The notes: generated by a model from the letters alone, not told the origin. A stretch of 64,000 bases of DNA from Moheibacter sp035515075 (GCA_035515075.1 DATJBZ010000018.1:42235-106234), one strand, 5' to 3'. Shown: positions 1 through 8,814, counted from the stretch's first letter. Program-made: numbers and translations.

Positions 1-661
1 CGGGAATCAAAGTTTCGTTTCCTTCCAAAGAAAAGCGTTTTTGTCCCACGAATTTGGTGTGCAAGAAGTTTTCAAACGCAACGGCTTCGTTGAGTTTCAA
101 CAAAATTCTTTCTTTGTCTTTGACAGTCAATTTCGGACGGTTCAAATTTTGGTTGACCCAACTTTGAATCCATTTGTTTTTGTCCGTATCTTCAATGTGC
201 ATGTATTCGATCCCAATGGCATCGCAATAGATGCTTTTCAGTTGTTCGATGATGGCGCGAAGGGAAGTGCTTGGTGGCAATCCAACGATGTCTCCAGCAT
301 CAAAAGTTGTGTCTAAATCTTTTTCAGACAGTCCAAATTGTGCCAAATCCAAGGTAGGCAAATGCGTTCTTCGCTCTCTTACTGGATTGGTTTTGGTAAA
401 CAAATGTCCTCTTGAGCGATATGCATCAATCAAAGCAATGACCTTGAACTCTTTTTGTACTTTCTCTGGAATTTCCTGAGAGAAGTTTTCTTGGGACATT
501 TCTACAAGGGATGTTCCATTGTAAGAAGTGTTTGCAAAATCAAATCCTTGAAAAAAAGCACGCCAACTCGGTTCTGTGCTGTCTGGGTGCTGCCTGTATT
601 GTTCATACAATTCTGCGATGTATTCTGAGTGCACCGCATTTAAAAATGAAAATTTTTCCAT
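1..661 (-). CDS. sucA: 2-oxoglutarate dehydrogenase E1 component, N-terminal part (cut by window edge)
   Basis: Minus-strand frame from the ATG at 659-661 runs open to the window edge, about 220 residues. The first 60 residues match the E1 N-terminal helical domain, with a YIAELYEQYRQHPDS segment followed by W-R-A-F-F, as in bacterial SucA. Further on there is the R-S-R-G-H-L segment also conserved in SucA. E1 decarboxylates 2-oxoglutarate with thiamine diphosphate and passes succinyl groups to E2 in the TCA cycle. The ThDP-binding part lies outside the window. A good -7 box sits about 30 bases upstream. Identification is from the N-terminal domain only, which is distinctive. Confidence 0.93.
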   Translation of the reverse strand, partial: MEKFSFLNAVHSEYIAELYEQYRQHPDSTEPSWRAFFQGFDFANTSYNGTSLVEMSQENFSQEIPEKVQKEFKVIALIDAYRSRGHLFTKTNPVRERRTHLPTLDLAQFGLSEKDLDTTFDAGDIVGLPPSTSLRAIIEQLKSIYCDAIGIEYMHIEDTDKNKWIQSWVNQNLNRPKLTVKDKERILLKLNEAVAFENFLHTKFVGQKRFSLEGNETLIP

Positions 662-691
662 TATTCTGGGTCTCTTATGAGAATTAGCCCA

Positions 692-722
692 CAAATTTAG
701 GGCTTTTATATAGGTTAAAAAA
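692..722 (-). promoter_or_regulatory. sucA promoter
   Basis: On the minus strand TAAATTTG (692-699 on the plus strand) fits the Bacteroidota -7 box TAnnTTTG. A T-rich stretch 19 bases further upstream takes the -33 place. It lies about 30 bases from the sucA start codon. Confidence 0.6.
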
Positions 723-853
723 AAATGAACCCATGATTTCGTCCATGAGCAGTCAATTCATTAAGAATTGGCCAAATAATTTGAGGATATAACAAGAATC
801 ACGCCTAAAAATTAAAAAATGACAAATGTTTTCGATTTTTTATTTCCACAAAC

Positions 854-1294
854 TTAATTTGCTTTTGGAACCACCAAAAGTGGAACTTTGGCGTGTTTGA
901 TGACTTCTGAAGCCACGCTGCCAATGAACATATTATACAGTGTATTGTGTCCCAAAGAGCCTATCACAATCAGATCTACTTCTAATGCGTTGGCTTCGTT
1001 GACGATCACATCTGCTGGAATGCCTTGTTTGACAATGGTTTGACAGGGAATGCCCGCAGCTTCCACCATTGTTTTGAATGCATTCATGCGTTCTGCTTCA
1101 TCATTCAAAGCGGTTTGTTCCAACTCAGGCAAATAAGTAAAGCCGGTTTCGCTAACGATGACGCCAATGTCCAAGGTAGCCACATGGATCAAATATATTT
1201 CACCATTGATGAGTTTTGCGTGGTCGATGGCTTGTGCGATGACTTTCTGGTTGAATTCAGAAAAATCGATGGGGACGAGCAATTTGTGTTTCAT
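854..1294 (-). CDS. Universal stress protein, UspA family
   Basis: 146 residues, one Usp domain filling the whole protein. The N-terminus KLLVPIDFSEF is the usual first strand and loop with the nucleotide-contacting Asp. Near the C-terminus GSLGH...IGSVASEVI fits the ATP-binding G-x2-G-x9-G-S pattern, and the protein ends in a PLLVVP strand. So this is probably an ATP-binding Usp rather than the non-binding type. Usp proteins are cytoplasmic and help survival under stress; partners are not predictable. It follows the FAH-family gene on the same strand by 37 bases and may share its transcript. Confidence 0.93.
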   Translation of the reverse strand: MKHKLLVPIDFSEFNQKVIAQAIDHAKLINGEIYLIHVATLDIGVIVSETGFTYLPELEQTALNDEAERMNAFKTMVEAAGIPCQTIVKQGIPADVIVNEANALEVDLIVIGSLGHNTLYNMFIGSVASEVIKHAKVPLLVVPKAN

Positions 1295-1331
1295 CTTGTT
1301 TAACTTTTAAAAGTTTGATGATAAAGTTAGT

Positions 1332-1940
1332 TTATTTCACGTTAATATCAAAGACTTTGCGGTTTTCTATCCAGCCGGCCAATTGATCGTTTTCAAAAGT
1401 TTGTCCTACGCCTGAAGGGGTGCCTGTCATGATCAAATCGCCTGTTTTCAAAGTGAAATATTTGGAGGCTTCAGCGATGATGCTCGAGAAATCATGGATC
1501 ATTTGTTGGGTATTTCCTTGTTGGACGGTTTGTCCATTTTGGGTCAAATGAAAATTCAGCTGAGGCAAATTGAAATCCCGTTTGTGCACAAAATCTCCTA
1601 CGACTGCTGAACCGTCAAATGCTTTGGCGATTTCCCATGGATGGCCTTTGGATTTCAGTTCATTTTGGAGGTCTCTAGCAGTAAAATCAATGCCCAAAGA
1701 GATTTCTTCAAAATAATTGGCAGCAAATTCTTTTTGGATGTATTTGCCTGCTTTGCAGATTTTTAAAACAATTTCAGCTTCATAATGAATGTTTTGGCTA
1801 AAATCAGGCAGATAGAAATCGCGGTTTTTTTGCAAGAGTGCGGTATCAGGTTTGAGAAAGAAAACGGGAAATTCAGGAATTTCATGATTCAATTCTTTGG
1901 CGTGTTCTGCATAGTTTCTTGCAATACATATAATTTTCAT
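1332..1940 (-). CDS. Fumarylacetoacetate hydrolase (FAH) family protein
   Basis: 202 residues from the ATG at 1938-1940. A longer frame to 2024 exists, but the family N-terminus (KIICIARNYAEHAKE) starts here. The FAH fold metal ligands are seen in HYEAEIVL, with E-x-E, and in the GIDFTARDLQ segment. KTGDLIMTGTPSGVG near the end is the family signature. Members hydrolyse or decarboxylate acyl-pyruvate type substrates, and short single-domain members such as YcgM act as acylpyruvases or oxaloacetate decarboxylases. The exact substrate cannot be read from sequence. Divergent from the flavoprotein gene at 2080. Confidence 0.9.
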   Translation of the reverse strand: MKIICIARNYAEHAKELNHEIPEFPVFFLKPDTALLQKNRDFYLPDFSQNIHYEAEIVLKICKAGKYIQKEFAANYFEEISLGIDFTARDLQNELKSKGHPWEIAKAFDGSAVVGDFVHKRDFNLPQLNFHLTQNGQTVQQGNTQQMIHDFSSIIAEASKYFTLKTGDLIMTGTPSGVGQTFENDQLAGWIENRKVFDINVK

Positions 1941-2024
1941 GGTGCTTTTTGATTTATTTTTCAAAAATAATCCATTATTGTTATCTATTTCCGATTCGTG
2001 AAAAATATTTACCAGTGAAGACAC

Positions 2025-2055
2025 TTGGGTAGTTAGGACTTAATGTTTATTTTTG
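2025..2055 (+). promoter_or_regulatory. Promoter of the glutamate-synthase-like operon
   Basis: TTG at 2025-2027, a 20-base spacer, then TATTTTTG at 2048-2055. This fits the Bacteroidota -33/-7 pattern, about 25 bases before the start codon. Confidence 0.6.
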
Positions 2056-2079
2056 CTTACTGAAAATTAAAAAATTGTA

Positions 2080-3630
2080 ATGAAAGTAAGACGTCTGTTT
2101 ATTTTGTTGTCGATTATCGTTTCGCTATTATTGATTGTCATTTCTTTGGTTTGGAAACCCATATTGTCGGGGTTTATAGTGGTTTTGCCTTTGATTGCGT
2201 TGGGTTATTTTGATGTAACACAGAAAAAACATGCCATCCGTAGAAACTTTCCAATTGTCGGTCGTTTGCGTTATTTGTTAGAAAGCATTCGCCCAGAAAT
2301 CATGCAATATTTTGTAGAAAATGACCGCGAAGGACGTCCATTGGATCGCGTGATGCGAAGCATGGTGTACCAACGTGCAAAAAATGTGATCGATACCGTT
2401 CCGTTTGGAACGCAGATGGATGTATATGAGCCAGGCTATGAATGGATGAATCATTCGATGTATGCTGGGAGAATGAAAGTAGATGAAGCGCCACGCATCA
2501 TGATTGGTGGAGAGCATTGTTCACAACCTTATTCAGCCAGTTTGTTGAATATTTCAGCGATGAGCTTTGGTTCTTTGAGTAAAAATGCTGTTTTGGCAAT
2601 GAACAAAGGCGCCAAAATGGGAGGTTTTGCACATAATACAGGAGAAGGAGGCATCAGTCCGTATCATTTGGAGCCAGGAGGAGATTTGATTTGGCAAATT
2701 GGTACAGGTTATTTTGGTTGTCGAGATGACAAAGGAAGATTTAATCCAGAGCTTTATGCAAAAAACTCACAAATTGAAAATGTCAAAATGATTGAGTTGA
2801 AAATTTCTCAAGGGGCCAAACCAGGCCATGGAGGAATTTTACCTGCTAAGAAAAATACGGTTGAAATTGCTAAAATTCGTCACGTAAAACCTCACACAGA
2901 AGTAGATTCTCCGCCTTCTCACTCTGCTTTTAAAGACCCAGAAGGATTGTTGCAGTTGATCCATCAAATGCGTGAATTGTCTGGAGGAAAACCAGTTGGA
3001 TTTAAATTGTGTATCGGACGAAAAGAAGAGTTCATTTCGATCTGTGAAGCTATGTTGAAAACTGGCTTGAAGCCTGATTTTATCACCATTGATGGTGGAG
3101 AAGGAGGGACGGGAGCTGCGCCAGTTGAGTTTTCCAATTCATTGGGGATGCCACTATTGGATGGATTGGCTTTTGCCATCGATACGTTGAGAGGTTATGA
3201 TTTGAAGAAAGACATCAAAGTCATCGCTTCAGGAAAAATCATGAGCAGTTTCCATATCGCCAGAGCTTTGGCTATCGGTGCAGATTTGTGCAACAGTGCA
3301 AGAGCGATGATGTTGGCGGTAGGTTGTATCCAAGCTTTGCAATGTCATTTGAACAATTGTCCAACAGGAATCGCAACGCAAGACCAGCAATTGATGAAAG
3401 GGCTGGATGTGGAAGACAAGGCCAAAAGAACCTATCAATTCCATAAAAATACCATGAAAAGTTTTGGCGAATTGATTTCCGCCGCTGGATTGGTGCACCA
3501 CAGTGACATTGACCGTACGTACATCAATTTGCGTACAGATGTTCACAAAGTGCTTCGTTATGATGAATTGTATCCTGTGGTAGAAACAGGTGCTTATTTG
3601 AACAAGGTGAAAGAGCCTTCATTAATATAA
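2080..3630 (+). CDS. FMN-binding glutamate synthase family protein (stand-alone GltB central domain), membrane-anchored
   Basis: 516 residues. Residues about 7-45 hold two hydrophobic segments, so the protein is probably attached to the inner membrane. The rest is the (beta/alpha)8 FMN-binding domain of glutamate synthase: SAMSFGSLS, HNTGEGGIS, GAKPGHGG, ITIDGGEGGTGAAP, and the cysteine pair in ALQCHLNNCPTGIATQD, which in GOGAT belongs to the 3Fe-4S site. It lacks the glutamine amidotransferase domain and the C-terminal GXGXG domain, so it cannot use glutamine as nitrogen donor by itself. Its reaction is unknown. The stop is 3 bases before the aldehyde dehydrogenase gene, clearly one operon. 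Confidence 0.88.
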   Translation: MKVRRLFILLSIIVSLLLIVISLVWKPILSGFIVVLPLIALGYFDVTQKKHAIRRNFPIVGRLRYLLESIRPEIMQYFVENDREGRPLDRVMRSMVYQRAKNVIDTVPFGTQMDVYEPGYEWMNHSMYAGRMKVDEAPRIMIGGEHCSQPYSASLLNISAMSFGSLSKNAVLAMNKGAKMGGFAHNTGEGGISPYHLEPGGDLIWQIGTGYFGCRDDKGRFNPELYAKNSQIENVKMIELKISQGAKPGHGGILPAKKNTVEIAKIRHVKPHTEVDSPPSHSAFKDPEGLLQLIHQMRELSGGKPVGFKLCIGRKEEFISICEAMLKTGLKPDFITIDGGEGGTGAAPVEFSNSLGMPLLDGLAFAIDTLRGYDLKKDIKVIASGKIMSSFHIARALAIGADLCNSARAMMLAVGCIQALQCHLNNCPTGIATQDQQLMKGLDVEDKAKRTYQFHKNTMKSFGELISAAGLVHHSDIDRTYINLRTDVHKVLRYDELYPVVETGAYLNKVKEPSLI

Positions 3631-3633
3631 ACT

Positions 3634-4953
3634 ATGTCCAATCAATATATCACCCTCGAGCAAGCCATTCAAAAAGTTGAGTTGGCGCAACAAGTATTTC
3701 TTCAAAACAAACCGTTTTATCGGGACCGACCACTGGACAAAATCAGGAAAGTCGGTGAGATTTTATTGGCTAAAAAAGAGCAATTTGCACAGGTCATTTC
3801 ACGCGAAATGGGCAAACCCGTTTTTGAATCTTTGGCTGAAATTGAGAAATCAGCGCTCAATTGTGATTTTTATGCGGAACATTGTGAAGCCTTTTTAGGA
3901 GACAGACATTTTGCAACGGACAAATACGATGCGGTTGTACGTAACGAACCGATGGGCGTAATTTTGGGGGTGATGCCATGGAATTTCCCTTTTTGGCAAG
4001 TTTTTCGTTTTGCCATTCCAACCATTTTGGCGGGAAATACAGTGGTGGTCAAACACGCAAGCAATGTGCCTCAGTCTGCACAGTTGATCCAAGACATCTT
4101 TGAAGAAGCGGGTTTTGCAGCAGGTACTTACCTTAATTTGTCTTTGGAAAGTCAGTGGATAGAAGCAATCATAGCGCATGATGCCGTGAAAGCAGTTTCT
4201 TTGACAGGAAGTGAAAAAGCAGGAGCAGCAGTAGCGTCATTGGCAGCAAAGCACATCAAAAAAGCTGTTTTGGAATTGGGAGGAAGCAATGCTTTTATCG
4301 TGATGGACGATGCGGACTTGGACGCCATTATGGAAAAAGCAATCAATGCACGTTTTAGAAATGCTGGTCAAAGTTGTATTGCTGCCAAAAGATTTTTGGT
4401 GCAAGAAGGGATATTTGAAACCTTCATGCAAAAATTCACTGCTGAAGTTCAAAAACTAAAAATGGGCGATCCTTTTGATCCTACAACGCAGATTGGTCCC
4501 ATGGCCAGAGAAGATTTGGCGATAGAAGTGGAAAAACAAGTCAAAACTTCGATTGAAATGGGGGCACAATTGATTTTGGGTGGAAAAAGAAAAGAAGCTT
4601 TTTACGAACCAACTGTTTTGACCAATATTTCAACCGATATGCCTGTTTTTCAAGAAGAAGTTTTTGGACCAGTCGCTGTGGTGAAAACTTTCAAAACCTT
4701 TGAAGAGGCAGTGGCATTGAGCAATCAAACGAGCTTTGGTTTGGGCGTTTCGATTTGTAGCCGAAACATTGAACAGTATGTTGAGCAGGCACATTTGTTT
4801 GAAGAAGGTGCGGTTTTTTTCAATCAATTGGTGCGTTCAGATCCGCAATTGCCTTTTGGTGGCGTGAAAAAATCGGGTTTTGGAAGAGAATTGTCCCAAG
4901 ATGGCATCCTCGAATTTGTGAATGTCAAAACCATCGTGGTTTCTAAAGTTTAA
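3634..4953 (+). CDS. NAD(P)-dependent aldehyde dehydrogenase, succinate-semialdehyde type
   Basis: 439 residues, slightly shorter than the usual 450-480 of the family. Aldehyde dehydrogenase features appear in order: the MPWNFPFWQ cofactor-loop motif, SLTGSEKAG (Rossmann glycine), VLELGGSN with the general-base Glu, and NAGQSCIAAKRF with the catalytic Cys. The closest family by these segments is succinate semialdehyde dehydrogenase, oxidising succinate semialdehyde to succinate. Other small aldehydes are possible. It follows the FMN-domain protein by 3 bases, suggesting a shared role in glutamate/GABA carbon and nitrogen flow; that is inference from position. Confidence 0.88.
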   Translation: MSNQYITLEQAIQKVELAQQVFLQNKPFYRDRPLDKIRKVGEILLAKKEQFAQVISREMGKPVFESLAEIEKSALNCDFYAEHCEAFLGDRHFATDKYDAVVRNEPMGVILGVMPWNFPFWQVFRFAIPTILAGNTVVVKHASNVPQSAQLIQDIFEEAGFAAGTYLNLSLESQWIEAIIAHDAVKAVSLTGSEKAGAAVASLAAKHIKKAVLELGGSNAFIVMDDADLDAIMEKAINARFRNAGQSCIAAKRFLVQEGIFETFMQKFTAEVQKLKMGDPFDPTTQIGPMAREDLAIEVEKQVKTSIEMGAQLILGGKRKEAFYEPTVLTNISTDMPVFQEEVFGPVAVVKTFKTFEEAVALSNQTSFGLGVSICSRNIEQYVEQAHLFEEGAVFFNQLVRSDPQLPFGGVKKSGFGRELSQDGILEFVNVKTIVVSKV

Positions 4954-5045
4954 ATTTCCTTTGAATGGATGCTGGATTAGAAAGGAAACTTCAACAAGTT
5001 TTCTAGCATCGCCTATGATGGCTTTTCTCTTTAAATTAAAAGCAT

Positions 5046-5073
5046 AAAAAAAACCTGGAATTATCCAGGTTTT
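5046..5073 (-). terminator. Bidirectional terminator between aldehyde dehydrogenase and csp
   Basis: AAAACCTGGA / TCCAGGTTTT with an ATTA loop (5050-5073), flanked by a 7-8 base A run at the left. The T run is therefore strongest for the minus-strand csp transcript, but the hairpin can serve both convergent genes. Confidence 0.8.
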
Positions 5074-5121
5074 CATCAATCTTGTTGATATGTAATCTAA
5101 TAAATAATTATCTTTTGGGAA

Positions 5122-5313
5122 TTATTTTCTTTTTACATTGACCGCCATTGGGCCTTTTTTTCCAGAGCCAATTTCGAAAGTTACTTCGTCTCCTTCCTGA
5201 ACGTTATCTAACAATCCAGTTGTGTGAACGAAAATGTCTTCTCCTCCGTTTGATTGAACGATGAATCCAAAACCTTTGGAATCATTAAAAAATTTTACTG
5301 TGCCTTCGTGCAT
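5122..5313 (-). CDS. Cold-shock domain protein
   Basis: 63 residues, a single cold-shock OB-fold. Both nucleic-acid binding motifs are intact: KGFGFI (RNP1) and DIFVH (RNP2). It begins EGTVKFFND as in CspA proteins. It binds single-stranded RNA/DNA in the cytoplasm and acts as an RNA chaperone. About 80 nt of leader precede it if transcription starts from the box at 5402-5409. It has its own terminator downstream. Whether it is cold-induced cannot be told. Confidence 0.95.
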   Translation of the reverse strand: MHEGTVKFFNDSKGFGFIVQSNGGEDIFVHTTGLLDNVQEGDEVTFEIGSGKKGPMAVNVKRK

Positions 5314-5607
5314 CTTTTTTTGTACTTAAAGTTTAATGAATTAATTAAATTCTCAAGACGATGAATCAAATGAGAGAAATCATCTTTTTGAATTGCGTTG
5401 GTAAATGTAGGTGTTTTTATTGAATATATGCAAATTAATTGAAATGAATCGAAAGAAACTGACAGTCAATTACAAATGATTCAAATAGGGACCGGTTTTT
5501 AGACCTATAAATAAAGATGTAAAATCGACAAACTGCCAATCAATTTTCCTTAAATTTGTGAGAAGTCTCTCTGGATTGATTTCAATTCATTCAAAAAATA
5601 TAAGACA
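5314..5607. other. Divergent intergenic region, csp leader and promoters
   Basis: 294 bases with no gene. For csp (minus strand) a -7-like TACATTTA lies at 5402-5409, giving an about 80-nt leader that starts CCAACGCAATT. The same start region recurs 38 kb away at 43.93 kb. For the plus-strand hemerythrin operon a TAAATTTG box lies at 5551-5558, about 50 bases before the start. The middle part shows nothing recognisable. Confidence 0.55.
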
Positions 5608-6129
5608 ATGGAAAGCGCAGAATGGCCTTTGGATGTTTTGGCGAATTATATCGAGCAAACACACCATCAATATTGTGAACGACAAATAAACATCATTTCT
5701 CCTTTGTTAGAAGCCTTGGTTTTGGATGAAAGTTATGAAAAATCGATTGGGATGGAAATTGCTGAATTGTTCAAGAAAACGGCGGGAGAAATGTCGGTTC
5801 ACATGAAAAAAGAAGAGCTAATGCTTTTTCCTTTCATCAAAAAAATGGTCAGAATGGACCAAGAATCGATTGCGTGGACACCACCAAGATTTGGTACAGT
5901 TGAAAACCCAATTGAGATGATGTTGGAAGACCACCAAGAAGAGTTGGCGCGTTTTGAGCGAATTCGTACCTTGACAGACAATTATCAAATTTCGGGTGAA
6001 GCAGCAGTGGTTGAATTGTTGAATTTGTTGAAAGCATTTCAATTGGATTTGATCGAGCACATTCACCTTGAAAATGATATTTTGTTTCCGAAAGCCCTTC
6101 TTTTAGAAAAGAAATTGACCAAAAATTAA
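5608..6129 (+). CDS. Hemerythrin-like di-iron protein, RIC (YtfE/ScdA)-like, lacking the N-terminal domain
   Basis: 173 residues. The histidine/glutamate pattern of the RIC group of iron-sulfur repair proteins is visible in order: YIEQTHHQY, HMKKEELMLFPFI, MLEDHQEEL and EHIHLENDILFPKA. Each supplies ligands to a di-iron centre in a four-helix bundle. YtfE/ScdA proteins restore Fe-S clusters after nitric oxide or oxidative damage. The short DUF542 domain normally at their N-terminus is absent here. First gene of a two-gene operon with another hemerythrin protein, 3 bases apart, so a joint role in oxygen/NO stress is likely. Confidence 0.82.
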   Translation: MESAEWPLDVLANYIEQTHHQYCERQINIISPLLEALVLDESYEKSIGMEIAELFKKTAGEMSVHMKKEELMLFPFIKKMVRMDQESIAWTPPRFGTVENPIEMMLEDHQEELARFERIRTLTDNYQISGEAAVVELLNLLKAFQLDLIEHIHLENDILFPKALLLEKKLTKN

Positions 6130-6132
6130 GTC

Positions 6133-6600
6133 ATGACACAGAAAAATCAACCGATCAAAAGACATCCTTCGATGCAACAATTTAGCAGAGACCATCATTT
6201 TGGCTTGTTGTTGTCTTGGAAAATTCGCCAAGGAATTCAAAAAAATATCGCCTTGGAGCGCATGAGAGATTATGCAGTTTGGGCGTTTGAATACCAAATC
6301 AAACCCCATTTTGAATTGGAAGAACAATATTTGCTGCCCTTGTTGGCCGAAGAAGATGCTTTGCGGGTTCAAACAATAGAAGAGCACCGCGTCTTGGAGA
6401 ATTTATTCCACACCAAAGATTTTTCTCAAGATACTTTGAGCGATATAGAAGCTTTGTTGGATGCACACATTCGTTTTGAAGAAAGGGTGTTGTTCAACCA
6501 TTTGCAGCAAATTGCTACGCCAGAAGAATTGGCGAAAATCGAAGCAATCCATCATGACACCATTCTAAAGGATGATTGGCAAGATGAATTTTGGGCTTAA
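6133..6600 (+). CDS. Hemerythrin HHE domain protein
   Basis: 155 residues with a hemerythrin-type metal pattern: FSRDHHFGLLL, IKPHFELEEQYLLP, IEEHRVLENL and AHIRFEERVLFNHL. These give the paired His and carboxylate ligands of a di-iron site. The family binds oxygen, NO or iron; the precise role is unknown. It directly follows the RIC-like gene with only GTC between stop and ATG, so the two are surely co-transcribed. It ends 26 bases before the convergent metallopeptidase gene. Confidence 0.82.
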   Translation: MTQKNQPIKRHPSMQQFSRDHHFGLLLSWKIRQGIQKNIALERMRDYAVWAFEYQIKPHFELEEQYLLPLLAEEDALRVQTIEEHRVLENLFHTKDFSQDTLSDIEALLDAHIRFEERVLFNHLQQIATPEELAKIEAIHHDTILKDDWQDEFWA

Positions 6601-6625
6601 TTATATTATTTCATTCCGATAATAT

Positions 6626-7480
6626 TTATTGCAACAAAGCACTGAACGTATCACCTTGGTTGATGTCTCCAGACTGATAGCCTTTCAAAAACCATTCAAT
6701 TCTTTGTTTGGAAGAACCGTGGGTGAAACTTTCTTGGTTCACTTTTCCTTGGGTTCTTTTTTGGATGTTGTCATCGCCCACAGCTGCTGCTGCATTGACC
6801 GCAGACTCGATGTCGCCTGGCTCCAAAACGCCGCCTTTGATGCGTTCATTGTTTCTTTTGGCCCAAACACCTGCATAAAAATCAGCTTGCAATTCGACTG
6901 CCACAGATACTTGATTCAATTGGACTTGAGAATACTTTCCGCTGGTGCGCATTTTGTGTTGTTGGTCCAAAGTCCCGGACAATTCTTGAACATGGTGTCC
7001 CATTTCGTGTGCCAAAACATAAGCAATCACAAACTCCGTGGTTTCTGCACCAAATTGTCGCAAGGTTTGATCAAAAAACTGCATATCGACATAAATGCCT
7101 TGATCGACTGGACAATAGAAAGGTCCCATCGCGGTTTGTGCTGTACCACAGCCAGATTGCGTAGTTTCTGAAAACATCACAATTTTTGGGGCTTGAAAAG
7201 TAGCGCCATTTTCTTTGAAAATATTGGTCCAAGTCGTCGTCATCCAAGCATCGAGCATTTGCACGAGTTCACCTGTCTTTTTATCTTCTGCACTCAAAAC
7301 CGTTTCTTGGGCAGGTGCATTGGTGAACTGATTTTGCTCTAAGATCTCCATGGGATTTCCGCCCAAAAAATAAACCACAGCGGCAATTACCAGTGCACTG
7401 ATGCTGAGTCCACCCGCTACTTTTCCTTTGCTTCCTCTGCGGTCATCGACATTGCTTCCTCTTTCTTTGTTCCATTTCAT
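6626..7480 (-). CDS. Neutral zinc metallopeptidase, YpfJ family
   Basis: 284 residues. After a charged N-terminus (KWNKERGS) one membrane segment lies at about residues 24-41, so the catalytic part probably faces the periplasm. The zinc site is AHEMGHHVQ, with ELQADFYAGVWA further on giving the third ligand region. YpfJ/putative neutral zinc metallopeptidase proteins share this plan, including the R-G-S-rich start and the CG-TAQ-GPFYCP segment seen here. Substrate unknown. Monocistronic by position, convergent with the hemerythrin operon. Confidence 0.9.
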   Translation of the reverse strand: MKWNKERGSNVDDRRGSKGKVAGGLSISALVIAAVVYFLGGNPMEILEQNQFTNAPAQETVLSAEDKKTGELVQMLDAWMTTTWTNIFKENGATFQAPKIVMFSETTQSGCGTAQTAMGPFYCPVDQGIYVDMQFFDQTLRQFGAETTEFVIAYVLAHEMGHHVQELSGTLDQQHKMRTSGKYSQVQLNQVSVAVELQADFYAGVWAKRNNERIKGGVLEPGDIESAVNAAAAVGDDNIQKRTQGKVNQESFTHGSSKQRIEWFLKGYQSGDINQGDTFSALLQ

Positions 7481-7643
7481 GGTGTTTGATTTTAGGTTTT
7501 GAATCAGCTAAGTTAAAATAAATTTGAATGATTTTTTCATTTTGTAAAAGAATCAAAAGCAACAGAATAGATATTTTTCCTATTCGGCATTTTGTACTTT
7601 GGAATTATTGCTTAATATTGTAAAATATGCTTGAAACTTTCAA

Positions 7644-8795
7644 ATGAAGATCAAAGAAGTCATTTCATCCCATCATATCCAACAATTTTTAGACTTACCT
7701 CTTTCAATTTATAAAAACGATCCAGAATGGGTACGTCCTTTAAACAAAGACATTGAAGCGGTTTTTAATCCAGAAACCAACAAGTTTTTTCAGCATGGGA
7801 AGTGCACAAGGTGGTTGTTATTCGATGACCAAGATCGTTGTATCGGCCGAGTGGCGACCTTTGTCAATAAAAAATACAAGCAAAAACAACCCACCGGTGG
7901 CATTGGTTTTTTTGAAGTCATTGAGGACCAAGAGGCGGCTTTTTTCTTATTGGACCATTGTCGGTCTTGGTTGGAAAACGAAGGAATGGAAGCGATGGAT
8001 GGTCCGATCAATTTTGGCGAACGTGATCGATGGTGGGGATTGTTGATCAAAGGATATTTTTCGCCTTTGTATGGCATGAACTACAATCCGCCATATTATG
8101 TCCGGTTTTTTGAGGCCTATGGATTTCAAATTTATTTCAAACAATTGTGCTTTGGCATGCCGGTCACTTTGGATTTGCAAGAGAAATTTCATCAGCGTCA
8201 CGCAGAGATCTCAAAATTACCCTATATCAAAGCGGAGCATTTCACCAAAAGAAATTGGCGGAAATACGCCAAAGATTTTGCAACGGTGTATAACCAAGCT
8301 TGGGCGCAGCACAACGATGGAAAGTCAATGGATGAGCGAATTGCTCTTAAAATTTTCAAAGCAATGAAACCCATTATCGATGAGAAAATCTGTTGGTTTG
8401 TGTATGAAAATGATGCACCAATTGCTTGTTGGATCAATTTGCCCGATTTGAACTTCTATTTCAAAGCCTTGCATGGAAAGTTTGGTTGGCTCCAGAAATT
8501 GAAGTTTTTGTGGCTAAAAAACACCCGATCTTGTGAGAAAATCACTGGAATGGTTTTTGGCGTGATTCCTCGTTGGCAAGGAAAAGGAATGGATGCTTAC
8601 ATGATTGTGGAAGCCACGCGAAACTTCATTGCTACCACAGCTTATCGAGATTATGAAATGCAGTGGATTGGTGATTTCAATCCCAAAATGTTAAATGTAG
8701 CCGATGCTTTGGGCGCTGATGTCACCCGAGAATTGGCGACTTACCGTTATTTATTTGACCGAACAAAAAAGTTTGAACGACACCCAATCGTGTGA
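7644..8795 (+). CDS. YghO-like protein with GNAT-type fold, function unknown
   Basis: 383 residues, no signal peptide or membrane segment. The N-terminal half matches the YghO-type family by the segments GRVATFVNKKY, GGIGFFEV, PINFGERDRWWGLL and YGMNYNPPYY. The C-terminal part has RWQGKGMDAYM, which resembles the acetyl-CoA phosphate loop of GNAT enzymes. So it may be an N-acyltransferase with two GNAT-like halves, but no substrate is known. It stands upstream of the polyprenyl synthase, with a separate -7-like box between them. Confidence 0.72.
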   Translation: MKIKEVISSHHIQQFLDLPLSIYKNDPEWVRPLNKDIEAVFNPETNKFFQHGKCTRWLLFDDQDRCIGRVATFVNKKYKQKQPTGGIGFFEVIEDQEAAFFLLDHCRSWLENEGMEAMDGPINFGERDRWWGLLIKGYFSPLYGMNYNPPYYVRFFEAYGFQIYFKQLCFGMPVTLDLQEKFHQRHAEISKLPYIKAEHFTKRNWRKYAKDFATVYNQAWAQHNDGKSMDERIALKIFKAMKPIIDEKICWFVYENDAPIACWINLPDLNFYFKALHGKFGWLQKLKFLWLKNTRSCEKITGMVFGVIPRWQGKGMDAYMIVEATRNFIATTAYRDYEMQWIGDFNPKMLNVADALGADVTRELATYRYLFDRTKKFERHPIV

Positions 8796-8806
8796 GTTGC
8801 TTTAAG

Positions 8807-8814
8807 TATCTTTG
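8807..8814 (+). promoter_or_regulatory. Possible -7 box for the polyprenyl synthase operon
   Basis: TATCTTTG fits TAnnTTTG and lies 22 bases before the ATG at 8837. No convincing -33 element was seen. Confidence 0.4.

Noticed and set aside
6629..7171. 180-codon plus-strand frame over the zinc metallopeptidase
   Set aside because: Shadow of the metallopeptidase, whose HEMGHH zinc motif is on the other strand.
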